DNA of 64,000 nucleotides from Achatina immaculata (GCA_009760885.1 CM019713.1:82193131-82257130); one strand, 5' to 3'. Shown: positions 1 to 11,345, counted from the first letter of the stretch. Numbers and translations: made by a program. Notes: generated by a model from the letters alone, not told the origin.

Positions 1-1020
1 CTCAGTCTGAGAAGCGGTGTAGATTCACTGCCCTCTCAGTCTGAGTAGCGTGATAGATTTACTGCCCTCTCAGTTGAGCAGCGGTGTAGATTCACTGCCC
101 TCTCAGTCTGAGTAGCGTGATAAATTCACTGCCCTCTCAGTCTGAGCAGCGGTGTAGATTCACTGCCCTCTCAGTCTGAGCAGATATGTAGATTCACTGC
201 CCTCTCAGTCTGAGCAGCGGTGTAGATTCACTGCCCTCTCAGTTTGAGCAGCGGTGTAGATTCACTGCCCTCTCAGTCTGAGCAGCGGTGTAGATTCACT
301 GCCCTCTCAGTCTGAGCAGCGGTGTAGATTCACTGCCCTCTCAGTCTGAGCAGATATGTAGATTCACTGCCCTCTCAGTCTGAGTAGCGTGATAGATTTA
401 CTGCCCTCTCAGTTTGAGCAGCGGTGTAGATTCACTGCCCTCTCAGTCTGAGCAGATATGTAGATTCACTGCCCTCTCAGTCTGAGCAGCGGTGTAGATT
501 CACTGCCCTCTCAGTCTGAGCAGCGGTGTAGATTCACTGCCCTCTCAGTCTGAGCAGCGGTGTAGATTCACTGCCCTCTCAGTCTGAGCAGCGGTGTAGA
601 TTCACTGCCCTCTCAGTCTGAGCAGATATGTAGATTCACTGCCCTCTCAGTCTGAGCAGATATGTAGATTCACTGCCCTCTCAATCTGAGCAGATGTGTA
701 GATTCACTGCCCTCTCAGTCTGAGTAGCGTGATAGATTTACTGCCCTCTCAGTTTGAGCAGAGATGTAGATTCACTGCCCTCTCAGTCTGAGCAGATATG
801 TAGATTCACTGGCCTTTCAGTCTGAGAAGCGGTGTAGATTCACTGCCCTCTTAATCAGAGTAGGGTGATAGATTCACTGCCCTGTCAGTCTGAGCAGCGG
901 TGTAGATTCACTGCCCTCTTAGTCAGAGTAGGGTGATAGATTCACTGCTCTCTCAGTCAGAGCAACGATGTAGATTCACTATCGTCTCAGTCTGAGCAGC
1001 AATGTAGATTCACTGCCCTC
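1..1020. repeat. 34-bp satellite array, about 30 copies
   Basis: The monomer reads roughly CAGTCTGAGCAGCGGTGTAG followed by ATTCACTGCCCTCT, 34 bp. It repeats from the window edge to about 1,020, so the array continues to the left. Variant monomers (GCAGATATG, GTAGCGTGATA) recur in order. The last five or six copies are more diverged, as at the edge of an array. Confidence 0.95.
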
Positions 1021-1097
1021 GAAGTGTCTCCCCTGGTTTGATGAAAAGACAAGTCTTTATGTTCTGACAAATACAAGAGCTAGATATTTTCCTAAAA

Positions 1098-1700
1098 TAC
1101 GAGATGTGTCCGGTAAGTAATGAGACTTATTTTATTCAGCCAATCAGCAGAACTGGGAGAGGGGGCGGATTCTCCGGGCCTGAAGGTTGGTGGGGGATGT
1201 TAGGTAAAGGGTCGATATTTCGTCATTTGACTCTGAGCTTTTACAGAGTGCGAATCGCTTGCTAAGTGGACAGCTTTTTAATCGTTGCGTAACGATCAAA
1301 ATGCGATACGCGATAAAGTTTTGTGTTAAACTTGAAAAATCCGATACCAAGGCACTTGCTATGATACAGAAAGCATACAGGAAGGATGCTTTATCGAAAT
1401 CACAAGTGCTTCGGGGGCACAAGACGTTCAACGAAGGAAGAGAGAGCCTCGGGGATGAAGAACGCACATGGCGCCCATTAACGTCTCACACTTCCGACAA
1501 TGTCGATAAGGTGAAAGCGGTTTTGGACTTTTTTTTTACTCTAAAGATGTTGTCCATAAGGAGTTCCTGCCCCCCGGACAAATGGTCAACGCAGCATTTT
1601 ACGTGGAAGTGCTTAAACGGCTGAAGAACAGAGTCGCGCGGGTCCGCCCGGAGATCACCAACATCTGGGCTCTTCTGAGGTTTGCTGAGGCCGGTGTAGA
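1098..1700 (+). mobile_element. Mariner-type transposon fossil, frameshifted and internally deleted
   Basis: A mariner-like terminus (TACGAGATGTGTCCGGTAAG) starts at 1,098. From 1,299 the plus strand encodes the N-terminal DNA-binding region of a mariner transposase, with the pattern IKFCVKL, LAMIQKAY, DALSKSQV, HKTFNEGRESL and a degenerate GRP-ST segment. The frame is then lost. Near 1,545 the text resumes as KDVVHKEFLPPGQ and VNAAFYVEVLKRLKNRV, which belongs to the C-terminal half. The catalytic core between them is deleted, so this is a dead copy. The right terminus was not found. The family call rests on motif recognition. Confidence 0.75.
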
Positions 1701-2570
1701 CCCCGTTTTCTTCTCAGCTGAGCAAAGCTTTCTTAACAGTCCTTGTGTGTGTGTGTGTGTGTATCGGTCCTCCATTTTTTTCCCCGTGTGTTTGCGAGAT
1801 GCCCCCCGACCCTAACTCAGCCACCCCCTGCTTCGATTTCTCTTCCCTGACAGGTCCCGACTGATAAAAGCACGAGAGACTGAAAAGATATCGACAAGGA
1901 TGTCCAGGTCGGAAGCCTGTACAATACGATCCAGACAATACCATCAATCAATATCGCCCAGCATATCAAGGAAATTGATATACCCGAAGATCAGATACCA
2001 GCATCACTTCCGATGCGCTAGCCAATCAAAACGCCCTGCAATAAGTTCGATCAATCTGACTGGTCACAAAGATTCCATCTCCTCAATCTCATTTGATCCC
2101 GCTTCAATCAAACAAATAGAGGGCTGATTTTCTGAGACAGTCAATCACTTTTTTCAATGAAACCCTGACATTTAAGCCCTCGCGTGCCGGCTTTTGCTAC
2201 ATCAGCAACCAAGTCATAGAGTATCCATCAGTTCACAGGAAACGAGTATTCGCAATAAAGAAGACAACTAGACTGCCAACTGGGGGAAACTTGAGAAAAG
2301 TTCAGTAGAAGCAGTTGAATAGATTCTAGATTAAAACTCTCAGAATTTAAAAAAAAAAAGAAGAAAATTTCCCGTCACTTTCAGACCTGAATGACTTCTG
2401 AAAAGTTCCATCACTTTACTCCCAGATTCGTAAATCTACAGGCAGTATTTACAAATGAAGGTGAAAATGTCATTACAGCCACATGTCTGAGTGAAGATTC
2501 ACATTTTGTGCCAAAGTTCGCGCGTATTTGTGCCTGAGCTTGCATGTCGATTAAAAAACAAAATGCCAAA
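1701..2570. other. No gene seen; short simple repeats
   Basis: Mixed-composition sequence with a GT run at about 1,744-1,762. No coding exon or transposon end was recognised. Confidence 0.5.
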
Positions 2571-2585
2571 AAAGTGTGGGTAGAT

Positions 2586-2590
2586 CTTCT

Positions 2591-2622
<32 letters not shown>

Positions 2623-2623
2623 G
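2586..2623. repeat. TTC microsatellite
   Basis: Nearly pure CTT/TTC run, which explains a serine-rich open frame across it. Confidence 0.9.
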
Positions 2624-2722
2624 TGTCGTCGTTATCGTTCGTCCTCCAGTGGGCGTTGTGTCGCAGTTACGCCCTTTCAGTCCAACATACTAAATTTCGA
2701 CAGTCGTATTCTTGAGACCAGC

Positions 2723-3046
2723 TTGGCCTTCATGTTGCGATCCCTATCAACTTGGCCTTCATGTTGCGATCCCTATCAACTTGGCCTTCATGTTGCGATC
2801 CCTATCCACTTGGCCTTCATGTTGCGATCCCTATCAACTTGGCCTTCATGTTGCGATCCCTATCAACTTGGCCTTCATGTTACGATCCCTATCAACTTGG
2901 CCTTCATGTTGCGATCCCTATCCACTTGGCCTTCATGTTGCGATCCCTATCCACTTGGCCTTCATGTTGCGATCCCTATCAAATTGGCCTTCATGTTGCG
3001 ATCCCTATCCACTTGGCCTTCATGTTACGATCCCTATCCACTTGGC
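2723..3046. repeat. 29-bp minisatellite, about 11 copies
   Basis: The unit begins TTGGCCTTCATGTTGCGATC and continues CCTATCAAC. Because 29 is not a multiple of three, each frame cycles through the same three peptides (LHVAIPI, LAFMLRSL, STWPSCCDPY). The overlapping open frames are therefore a by-product of the array. Confidence 0.95.
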
Positions 3047-3195
3047 CAAACTACTTGCCGGTCCCAGGGGTATCACTGTGAAGTAGAAAAGGGTCATGAC
3101 CGGCTATGTTTCGGCAACCCTGACTCAGCGATGGGTTACTGACTCCTGTCTCATTCAGCGTCAGTACTGCGTCCTTGTCCTCTCCCATAGGATGA

Positions 3196-3305
3196 GTGAG
3201 TGAATGTTAACTTGTTCATTGTTTAGTGTGCGGATGTTAACTTGTTCATTGTTCAGCGAGTGAATGTTAACTTGTTCATTGTTCAGTGAGCGGATGTTAA
3301 CTTGT
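3196..3305. repeat. 30-bp minisatellite, about 4 copies
   Basis: The unit contains GATGTTAACTTGTTCATTGT plus GAGTG/AGCG variants, repeated from about 3,196 to 3,305. Confidence 0.9.
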
Positions 3306-3309
3306 GTTG

Positions 3310-3400
3310 CGCTGCTTCGGGTCGGATTTGAACCACCTACCTTCGCCACGAGAGACTAGTGCTCAGACAGGAGAGGGCCCTAAATTAATTTTGTACCACT
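3310..3400 (-). repeat. Possible tRNA-like SINE fragment
   Basis: On the minus strand GGTGGTTCAAATCCGACCC looks like a pol III B box. It is preceded by GTCTGAGCACTAGTCTC, an A-box-like stretch. There is no good acceptor stem, so it is at most a SINE head or a degenerate tRNA copy. Confidence 0.25.
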
Positions 3401-4730
3401 TCACACAGTTTTATTCTAATGGGGCCCCATGTTCAGGCACAGAGTGAAGGAAGCGGATAAGGATAGTTTGCAGGACGTTCTGGAGTAGATCTATGCAGTA
3501 GCTGTCTTGATACACTCCATCGCCATTGCGACCACCTCAGTGATGATGATGATGATGATGATCTTTCTTCATTTCCACTCCGTGCACAACAGAAAGTGAC
3601 TGTGTCCTCCCGGCAAGCTCCACTACTAGACTTCTCTCGTAGCTTCACACGACGCGACCCACATCTGTCCTTGCCTCTTTAGTCAGGCTCTTGTGGCACC
3701 TCCCTTTGAAAATTTTGCCAAAAAAAGAAAATATCTATGACCAATGCAGGCGCATTTGTACCGTGGAGCTACCCTGTGCTACAAACGGATTTTTTTTTTT
3801 TTTGGTCAAAGTTAACAAACATGACCTTGAGGAAAAAAAAATTAACGATTTCTGACAGATGCTGAGCTCCAGTGTGTCCTTTTATGAATAACATAATGAA
3901 CGTTGCTAACTGGCACGACTCGTTAGCTTTCTTAGGATGATAAACTTCGATTTATTGATTGTATGAGTCATCGAACGAGGTCAAGGCCACGCTGTAGACA
4001 GGGGGCGTAAGAGAGTTTGTGGAGTTAGGAGATGTGTGTATGTGTTTAGGTGTGTATTTGTGTTTAGGTGTGTGTTTAGATGTGAGTGTTTTAGTTTTAT
4101 GTGTTGTGTGTTTAGATGTATGCGTGTCCATGTGTGTGTGTGTGTTTAGTGGTGTGTGTTTATTTGTATGTGTGTAATTCGCGTCTACTTCTTCTTCTTC
4201 TACTCTTTCGCTTCTTCTTTACTTTTTCTTCTCCTCCTTCGTCTTTCCATGTTCCAGGTCAGGCTAATTCTCCGAAGCTGTGTCACGAATTTTAACGTCT
4301 CAGTTTTTTAACGCTTTCATGTTCTCCCCCTCGTGGTCCTTCCCCTCCCCCTTCCGGGGCCCCCACTTTCCTTCCAGCGCTAGCCTCAGATCCAGATCAC
4401 ACATGCCCCCTACCCCCTACCCCCCTCCCTCACTTGATACTGGTTGTGTTGTTTCCATATTTAAGGCACTCTTTTAAGAGTTCTCCTGGAATGTATACTT
4501 TACTCCAGCACGAGTAATTATTGGGGGGAGGGGGAGGATTTAGCCTAACGTGTAATGTATATATGTTATATGTATGTAATGTGTTTTACATGTTTGTGTA
4601 ATATTTATTTGTAACACTAAATGTAAGAAGCTTACAGACAGTGGGTCAGCTGTCGCAGGATCTTGTTTACAGAGTAGGTCAAAAGAGTGATGATGATTGA
4701 CAGATCGTGACCAGGAGGATGTTCAATACT
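3401..4730. other. No gene seen
   Basis: Contains a short GAT run near 3,540-3,562, a GTGTTTA-rich stretch at about 4,020-4,180 and a CTT-rich stretch near 4,185-4,240. No exon or transposon end was recognised. Confidence 0.5.
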
Positions 4731-4734
4731 CATC

Positions 4735-5400
4735 GCATCACTCACCTCATCTCTCATACATATCAGATTACTCTCCTCACCTCTCATACATATAACATCA
4801 CCTTCCTCACCTCTCATACATATAACATCACCCTCCTCACCTCTCATACATATAACATCACTCTCCTCACCTCTCATATATATAACATCACTCTCTTCAC
4901 CTCTCATACATATAACATCATTCTCTTCACCTCTCATACATATAACATCACTCACCTCACCTCTCATACATATAACATCACTCACCTCACTTCTCATACA
5001 TATAACATCACTCACCTCACTTCTCATACATATAACATCACTCACCTCACTTCTCATATACATCACATTACCAACCTCATCTCTCATACATTTCATATCA
5101 TTCACCTCACATCTCATACATATCACATCACTCACCTCATCTCTGATGAATATCACATCATTCACATCATTTCCCATACACATCACATCATTCACTTCAT
5201 CTCTCATACACATCACATCATTCACTTCATCTTTCATACGCATAGCACCATTCATTCCTCATACACATCGCACCATTCACTTCATTTCTCATGCATATTA
5301 CACGATTCACTTCATCTCTCATGCACCATTCACTTCATTTCTCATACATATCAAATCATTCACCTGATCTCTCATACACATTACATCATGATGTTACTTA
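4735..5400. repeat. 30-bp minisatellite, about 22 copies
   Basis: The unit is about CACCTCTCATACATATAACA plus TCACTCTCCT. The 30-bp period keeps frames open on both strands (272 and 207 codons), giving Thr-Ser-His-Thr-Tyr and Cys-Met-Arg repeats. Divergence rises to the right. I do not call these frames genes. Confidence 0.95.
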
Positions 5401-5574
5401 TATTATCACACATTTCAATACTCAGCAATGTTGAGATCAGTAACATATACTTTTCACTCATAGTACACACATCATGTACACATATACATACATTCATACA
5501 CACATACATAAATGCATGCATTTAGCTGTTATGCTACTGAATCATTTATAAGCCACAGTTGAATGACTGGGACA

Positions 5575-5645
5575 AAGTCACCGGCCACGAACCATCGACC
5601 TCTGTGTGAGAAACAAGAACACTACCAACCACGCCACTCAGATAT
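5575..5645 (-). repeat. tRNA-like SINE fragment
   Basis: The minus strand reads CTGAGTGGCGTGGTTGGTAG (A-box-like), then 25-30 bases later AGGTCGATGGTTCGTGG (B-box-like). The spacing suits a tRNA-derived SINE head, but it is degenerate. Confidence 0.35.
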
Positions 5646-5649
5646 CCGT

Positions 5650-5803
5650 ATCTTCTTCTTCTTCTTCTTCTTCTACTACTACTACTACTACTACTACTTC
5701 TTCTTCTTCTGCTTCTTCTTCTTCTACTTCTTCTTCTTCTACTTCTTCTTCTTCTACTTCTTCTGCTTCTTCTTCTTCTACTTCTTCTTCTTCTACTTCT
5801 TCC
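5650..5803. repeat. TTC/TAC compound microsatellite
   Basis: Blocks of TTC and TAC triplets. Poly-Ser/Thr and poly-Glu open frames on both strands follow from it. Confidence 0.95.
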
Positions 5804-5819
5804 TGGAATTGAGAGCTAG

Positions 5820-6130
5820 TGTTCTGTGTAGCTGATGCAGTGAAAACGTTGAAGCACAGCATCGTGTCCACGTGAGAGGCTGTCATGGCGGCAGTTCTTT
5901 TTTTTCAGTCTCCGAATAGAGCTAAAACAGCAGAAGGTACGCAGTACTTCTTTATCAGGCTCCGCCACCATGGGGATTATGGCAATCCCTGCCCAGTTAT
6001 CCAAGCTAGCCCTGTTACTGGGGAGTACCAATGAAGAGGTGGGACAGGGTCTTGGTCAACCCTAAGGCTAGCATGCCTGCTATGGATCGCTGACTACCAG
6101 TCGGACGGGGTCTTGGCCCCCAAAGCATCC
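5820..6130 (-). repeat. Dispersed repeat, inverted relative to 9,485-9,800
   Basis: The reverse complement matches 9,485-9,800 over most of its length. Shared words include CAGCGA-CCA-AGC, ACATGCTAGC, CAAGACCCTG and CCCACCTCTT, and both copies end near GTGCTTCAACGTTTTCAC-like sequence. It is probably the 3' region of a retroelement. No ORF was identified. Confidence 0.6.
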
Positions 6131-6797
6131 ATATATAGTGGTATAACAAGATGCTCTAATGAATTACATTAAATTTTCATGGAAATAACACTTCACTTAA
6201 CATGTGAACACAGTGCCCTACACGCTCGATGGCCTTGCGCATAAGAGCTTCTCTCAACCCTACGACCTGTTATGGAAAGTGTAAAACAAAAATTCTCTGG
6301 TAACATGGAAATTAGAGCAGCGCTAGAACTCAACACCGCATACACAAACATCAGAAAAGACACAACTGTAACCATTGCTAGCACGCCTGTGAGACACTAC
6401 CTCAGTCCAAACACTTGAAGTTAAAAAAAAGGCCTCAGAAAATCCAGAAGTTTTGGATAATCTGAAACTTAGAAAAGTACACTGAGAAAAAAAAAGAAAT
6501 GTTCTAAGAGAAGACATTGACAAAAAGACGGCATAACTCCAGTACACGTTGTCTAGTAGGGGAAATAATCCATACAGGCAAGATATGGAAGAAAAATGTG
6601 GGTTGCCTCTCTTCTTAACATGACCTAAATTAACCGTAACTGGTTTTTGTCTTCAATATTTTTATTTGGACGGGAAAAATTCAGGCAATTTTAAGTAATG
6701 AGAGTACAGTACAGATCATACTACTTTTTGACATACAAATATATTCGTGCATTAGTAACACCAACAACGTTAAACTCTAAAGAGGACAGTGTTAAGA
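6131..6797. other. No gene seen
   Basis: A-rich sequence. A short plus-strand open stretch near 6,305-6,420 (reading NMEIRAALELN) could be a transposon scrap, but I cannot assign it. Confidence 0.4.
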
Positions 6798-7210
6798 GAA
6801 TGAATGAATGAATGAATAATCTTTATTTCTAAAGGGTAAAGAATTGGGCACGCAGGCCCGTCTTACATTCTGCCCTTCATCACTCCATCTTTCATTCTTC
6901 CCACACACTCGATTTAATACCAGTATGCAAATTACATTAGGAGAAAAAAACATACCACAAGAGTGTAAGATTAAACTATTACATTCAAAGTAAAAGAGAA
7001 GAAGTAATTAACCTAATAAAATAGCTCTCACACACACGTACACACGCACACACAGACATATACATAAACAAAAATACATTGTCAGTACAGGTCTTTTAAC
7101 ATATGTTTTAGAAAAAACATTAAAATGATTTCTAACAATATCTAACAAGTTACTTTTTGAACTAGGTCATTTTAGTACTTGATGGTTGGCGAATCACGTG
7201 TTGAGAGGCC
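6798..7210 (-). mobile_element. LINE family F, 3' UTR fragment
   Basis: Matches the reverse complement of 43,094-43,483 and the 3' part of 38,166-38,818. Shared landmarks are a GAATGAATGAATG tail, AATCTTTATTT (AATAAAG on the element strand), GGGCACGCAGGCCCGTCTTA and CACACGTACACACGC. The element's 3' end is at 6,798 and its 5' truncation is near 7,210. Confidence 0.8.
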
Positions 7211-7350
7211 AGTTTAGTGGGAATAACATCCCCTGATGAGGTTGAAAAGTTCGCCTACAACAGGAAATCTTAGCACGTTAACATGCGAGCCCTGTGTGAC
7301 GCTTAGCGGTAAGGGAAGGATGTAAGATGTTAGTAACACACACACAAAAG
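7206..7350 (+). mobile_element. LINE family B, extreme 3' end
   Basis: Reads as the C-terminus seen in the family B copies at 27,400 and 43,800: GITSLDEVERLAEDR-like codons, then ALCDA-like codons and a stop. It ends in GGAAGGATGTAAGATGT, the family B tail. It is abutted on the left by the family F fragment. Confidence 0.7.
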
Positions 7351-7471
7351 CATCGAATTACAAGCATTTAGTTACGCACACACACAAAAACTTTGAAAAT
7401 AACATTTAGTAACGCACACACACAAACATGCAAAACAAACACACAAACAAACAAATCTCATAGAAATATGA

Positions 7472-9406
7472 AGGTTTCGCAATATATATTGTCAGGAAAA
7501 TCAAGCAGACATTTTGAAACAGAAATTACAAACAACGCTAACAACATGGAAAGTGACAAACAACAACAAAGAGAAATATAAAACTTTAACAAAAGAAGTT
7601 CGAAGAAACATAAGAAAAGACAAAAAACAATATTTACAAGATTGTTGTGAAAGAATAGAAGAACATCAGAAGTGTGGAAGAGATAGTGAAATGTTTAAAG
7701 AAATAAAGACACTGATGAGAAATGTCACACCTAAGCTAAATGTAATTTGTGATGAGATGGGGAATACCCTGACAGAGACAGAGGAAATTCTAGAAAGATG
7801 GAAGGAATATTGCAAAGGAATGTATGAAACGACTGACTGTGAAAGCAGAAATCAACAGTGTGAATTATTATTGGAGGAGAAAGAACCCGAACCGACAATA
7901 GAAGTTTTATGGGCAATAAAGAATCTGAAAAATGGTAATTCACCAGGATGTGATGAGATAACAGCTGAAGTTATTAAAGCAGGAGGAAATGAATGTGCAA
8001 CAATCTATCATGCACTATGTAAAAAGATATGGCATTCAGGTATTTGGCCAAAAGAATGGAAAAGAACTGTATTTATACCACTGCCAAAAAAGGGTAACCT
8101 GAAATTATGCGCAAAATACAGAACTGTTGCCCTGATTGGTCATGCCAGTAAAATTCTGTTAAAAATCATAATGGGTAGACTTCGAAAGAAAATAGAAGAA
8201 GAAGTCAATATGGTCCAAGCTGGTTTCAGGCAAGGAAGAGGATCAAAAGATCATATATTCAATATAGGATTAATAATAGAGAAATGCAGAGAGTATAATG
8301 TGAATCCATATTTATCCTTTATAGACTACTCAAAGGCATTTGATTGTGTACAACACCAGAAACTTTGGGAAATAATGGACAAAATGGGATTTCCAACACG
8401 TTTGATACAATTAACATCACTGCTGTATCTAGACCAACAAGCAGCAGTAAGAATAAATGGTGAAACAACAACTTGGTTTGACATAAAACAAGAGGTCCGT
8501 CAGGGGTGAATATTGTCACCTTACTTATTTAACTTGTATACTGAAAATATAATGAGGAATGTTAGAGAAGATGTAGACAAAGAATATTACGATGCCATAA
8601 CAATTGGAGGTTATGAAATATCAGAGATTAGATATGCTGATGACACAGTATTACTGTCCACAACACAAAAAGGAATGGAAAAACTAATTGTGTCAGTCCG
8701 TAAGAACAGCGAAGAGCAGAACCTCTATCTTAATGCAAAGAAAACTAAATTGATGACAACTGACAAAACAAACAAGGCAGCTGAAATATGTATCAATGAG
8801 GAAAAATTGGAAGACGTGGAGAGTTTTGAATATCTTGGATCACTACTAACTAATAATGGAGATACAATGAGGGAAATTAAAAGGAGGACATCTATAGCTC
8901 TTCAGAAAGTAAAACAAATAAAGAATCTGTGGAGAGGAGCAGACAGAACCACAAAAATAAGATTTTTAAGGGCATGCATCTTTCCCATCATAACATATGC
9001 CTGTGAGACGTGGACACTTAACAAAACAGCTGAGAAACACATAAATGCCTTTGAATGTAAATGCTACAGAAGAGTTCTCCAAATATCGTGGACACAAAAA
9101 AGAACAAATATATCTATACTACAAGAACTTAATATTGAAGAAGGCTGGCTAGTAAAGAGGATTAAAGAGAGAGAACTTAAATATTTTGGACACATTAAAC
9201 GTCATGATAATTTAGAGAAGACCGTCTTGGAAGGATACATAATGGGAAAAAGAAAGAGAGGAAGACCAAAACGAAGATGGCTGCAAGACATCGTTGACGA
9301 TCTGCAAATGGTCTCATCAGCAGCAGGCCATCTTGCTCACAACCGAGAGGCCTACAGGAGTGCTGTTAGGGAGGCAAAGTTCCACAAGGGACATGCAAAT
9401 AAATGA
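7472..9406 (+). pseudogene. LINE reverse transcriptase ORF interrupted by one stop
   Basis: Copies LINE RNA into DNA at the insertion site. The pieces 7,472-8,506 and 8,510-9,403 are in the same frame, separated only by TGA at 8,507-8,509. That codon replaces the cysteine of the usual RQG-C-ILSP motif, since a single base change from TGT or TGC gives TGA. Visible RT blocks, in order, are NLKNGNSPGCDEI, WKRTVFIPLPKKGN, YRTVALIGHASKILLK, QAGFRQGRGSKDHIF, LSFIDYSKAFDCV, the broken RQG motif, and the catalytic IRYADDTVLL. A C-terminal GRPKRRWLQDIVDDLQ segment follows and the frame ends GHANK-stop. No ATG opens the frame, so the true N-terminus is lost. Confidence 0.85.
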
Positions 9407-9416
9407 ATGAATGAAT
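7472..9416 (+). mobile_element. LINE family A (RTE-like non-LTR retrotransposon), 5'-truncated
   Basis: The best preserved retrotransposon in the window. The frame is open from 7,472. The endonuclease domain is missing, as expected for 5' truncation. The reverse transcriptase and C-terminal region remain. The 3' end is a GAATGAATGAATG tail at about 9,402-9,416. Fragments of the same family lie at 11,071 (-), 16,281 (+), 17,895 (+), 19,566 (+), 30,117 (-) and 56,212 (+), each with a four-base tail (GAAT or GACT). The RTE-like assignment is from family resemblance. No tree was built. Confidence 0.85.
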
Positions 9417-9484
9417 GCTAACAACAAGGGAAATAACCTTTCGGTGAACTCAAGCTCTACTTCAACTTATCGCCCTTGTCTGGG

Positions 9485-9800
9485 TCATTGGATAAGACGC
9501 TGTCCGATCTGACAATCAGCGACCCACAGCCGACATGCTAGCTTCAGGGTCTGCGCCCATAGCTGATCAAGACCCTGCCCCACCTCTTTGTCGCTACTCC
9601 CAGTAACGGCTCTATCCAGCCTAACGGGGCAGATATCTCCTTATTCCTCTTGGCGATGGAGCCTGCTAAGGAAGTACTGTAAAGTCCCTGGTTTTTAGCT
9701 GCATTGAAGGACTGGAAAGTTAGCCGTCATAACCTCTCTCCCACAGACTACACGATGTTGTGCCTCAACATCCTCACCACGTCGCCTGCAAAAAAACACC
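9485..9800 (+). repeat. Dispersed repeat, partner of 5,820-6,130
   Basis: Homologous in inverted orientation to 5,820-6,130. The two copies flank the LINE block 6.8-9.4 kb. Identity looks moderate, so they are more likely two independent insertions than arms of one element. Confidence 0.6.
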
Positions 9801-9876
9801 AGCTGACACCTCCGTGGAGACTGAAGAAGGCAGATCGCCCGTGCCTAAAGTCAAGAATAAGAAACCGAGGCGAAAA

Positions 9877-10430
9877 ACATCATCATCATCAGGTGCCGGC
9901 CGACTGGCTTCTCCAGAGTACACGATCCTTCATGCAGGCCATCAGTTCAGTTGGTGATCTTCTCTCACACCATCCCGTCAGACTGTCCAGTATCATTTCT
10001 CTTGGTCTTCCTTTTGATCTTCTTCCTTCTATTTTTCCTGTTGTTATAATATTTTCAATGCCCCCTCTTCTCATTGCATGTCCTATGAAAGTACATTGTC
10101 TCTCTCTTATCTTTTTGACAAGATTTTTTGTCTCTCCAGCTCTTCTCATACATTCTTCATTAGTTATTTTTGCTGTCCATGGGATTCGCAACATTCTTCT
10201 AATAAACCACATTTCTGCTGCTTCCAATGATTTTTGTGCAGACTTGCCTATTGTCCATGATTCACTTCCATATAACAAGATAGGTTCAATATAGCATTTT
10301 AGGACTCGTTTTCTAACATTCATTGATAAAGATGTGTTATCTAATATGTTTCTCATTCTCTGAATTTGCAGGCTTTGCTTGGCCTATTCTGCATTTCTCA
10401 TCTGAAGTTATTACTGCTCCAAGGTATTTG
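9877..10430 (-). mobile_element. LINE family D, 3' end with GAT tail
   Basis: The minus strand encodes the C-terminal part of a LINE ORF2: YLGAVITSD, then LKCYIEPILLYGSESW, RRMLRIPWTAKITNEE, HAMRRGGIENIITTGKIEG, GRPREMILDSL and LMACMKDRVLWRS. The 3' end is a short GATGATGATGAT tail at about 9,878-9,890. The catalytic RT core is absent. A second copy lies at 22,848-23,066. Confidence 0.85.
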
Positions 10431-10890
10431 AGGCGAAAAACACCTAAAATAAACTCTCTTTCTACACAAAATCACCTTAACCTTGTGTGGGTGAAGTGTT
10501 TTTAATCCCTAAACACTTCTATCTTTCACGAATCAATAGACTGCAGCAATGGATAGGTCACCCGTAACAAGAGCCCATCAAAGCGCCCAGTCCAAATGGC
10601 GCAGGACTCCACCAGAAGCGTGACATTGTAAGTACATTTCCTGATTTCTTCCGGAATGCGAGAACGTACTTAACAGTAGCTGGTCTCTCAGGCGGGGGCT
10701 GGTTGTCTGAGATTACCAAAGGACCAGACAAATTACAACAGTATCTGAGCTTTGTTCACTCCCTTTCCTGATTAACCTCCCCTGTTGTCCCTGGAAACAG
10801 TCACAACAAATCTCCAGTGGCTGGATTGTAATTTCCCATAAAAAAAAAACAGTATGTGAAAAACCGCAACTGTTCAGGGTCGTACAGGTG
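10431..10890. other. No gene seen
   Basis: A short frame from ATG at 10,550 runs into a stop just before a good donor-like ATTGTAAGTA near 10,626. The rest is unassigned. Confidence 0.4.
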
Positions 10891-10904
10891 CATGTGGCAG
10901 ACAG

Positions 10905-11050
10905 CAAGGATCGAAGAAGGGTTGTCGCTGAACTTTCGAAGAAGGGTTGTCGCTGAACTTTCCGAATGAATGGCGCTAAACTTTCGAAGAACGAGTGGCG
11001 CTGAACTTTCGAAAAAGGAGTGGCGCTGAACTTTTGAAGATGGGGTGGCG
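10905..11050. repeat. 25-26-bp minisatellite, about 6 copies
   Basis: The unit is GTGGCGCTGAACTTTCGAAG with AAGGA/AAGGGTT variants. Confidence 0.85.
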
Positions 11051-11070
11051 CTGAATGTTTGTACATGATT

Positions 11071-11345
11071 CAGTCAGTCATTTGCATGTCCCTTGAGGAA
11101 CTTTGCCTCCCTAACAGCTCTCCTGCATGCCTCTCTTTTGTAAGCAAGATGGCCTGCTGCTAATGCATCCATTCGCAGATCATCAACAATGTCTTGCAGC
11201 CATCTTCGCCTTGGTCTTCCTCTCTTCCTTTTCCCCATTATGCACCCTTCCAAGACGGTCTTCTCTAAATTCTCATGATGTTTACTGTGTCCAAAATATG
11301 TAAGTTTTCTGTGTTTAATCTTCTTTCCCAGCCATGTAGCTTCTG
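11071..11345 (-). mobile_element. LINE family A, 3' fragment
   Basis: The reverse complement matches the family A C-terminus (GRPRRRWLQDIVDDLRM-like, then GHAND-like) with a GACTGACTG tail at 11,071-11,080. It is 5'-truncated near 11,345. Confidence 0.85.

Noticed and set aside
1..1020. CRISPR-like regular repeat array
   Set aside because: There are no spacers. Units are contiguous 34-bp copies and the sequence is animal DNA. It is a satellite.
2576..3142. Three overlapping open frames of 109-188 codons
   Set aside because: A 29-bp repeat cycles the same peptides through all three frames. They have no independent content.
4632..5525. Long open frames on both strands (272 and 207 codons)
   Set aside because: Both are translations of a 30-bp minisatellite. 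Openness on both strands and repeat-driven residues argue against a gene.
10550..10635. Possible 5' exon (ATG at 10,550, donor-like GTAAGTA at about 10,628)
   Set aside because: The frame hits TGA just before the donor, and no partner exon is seen downstream.
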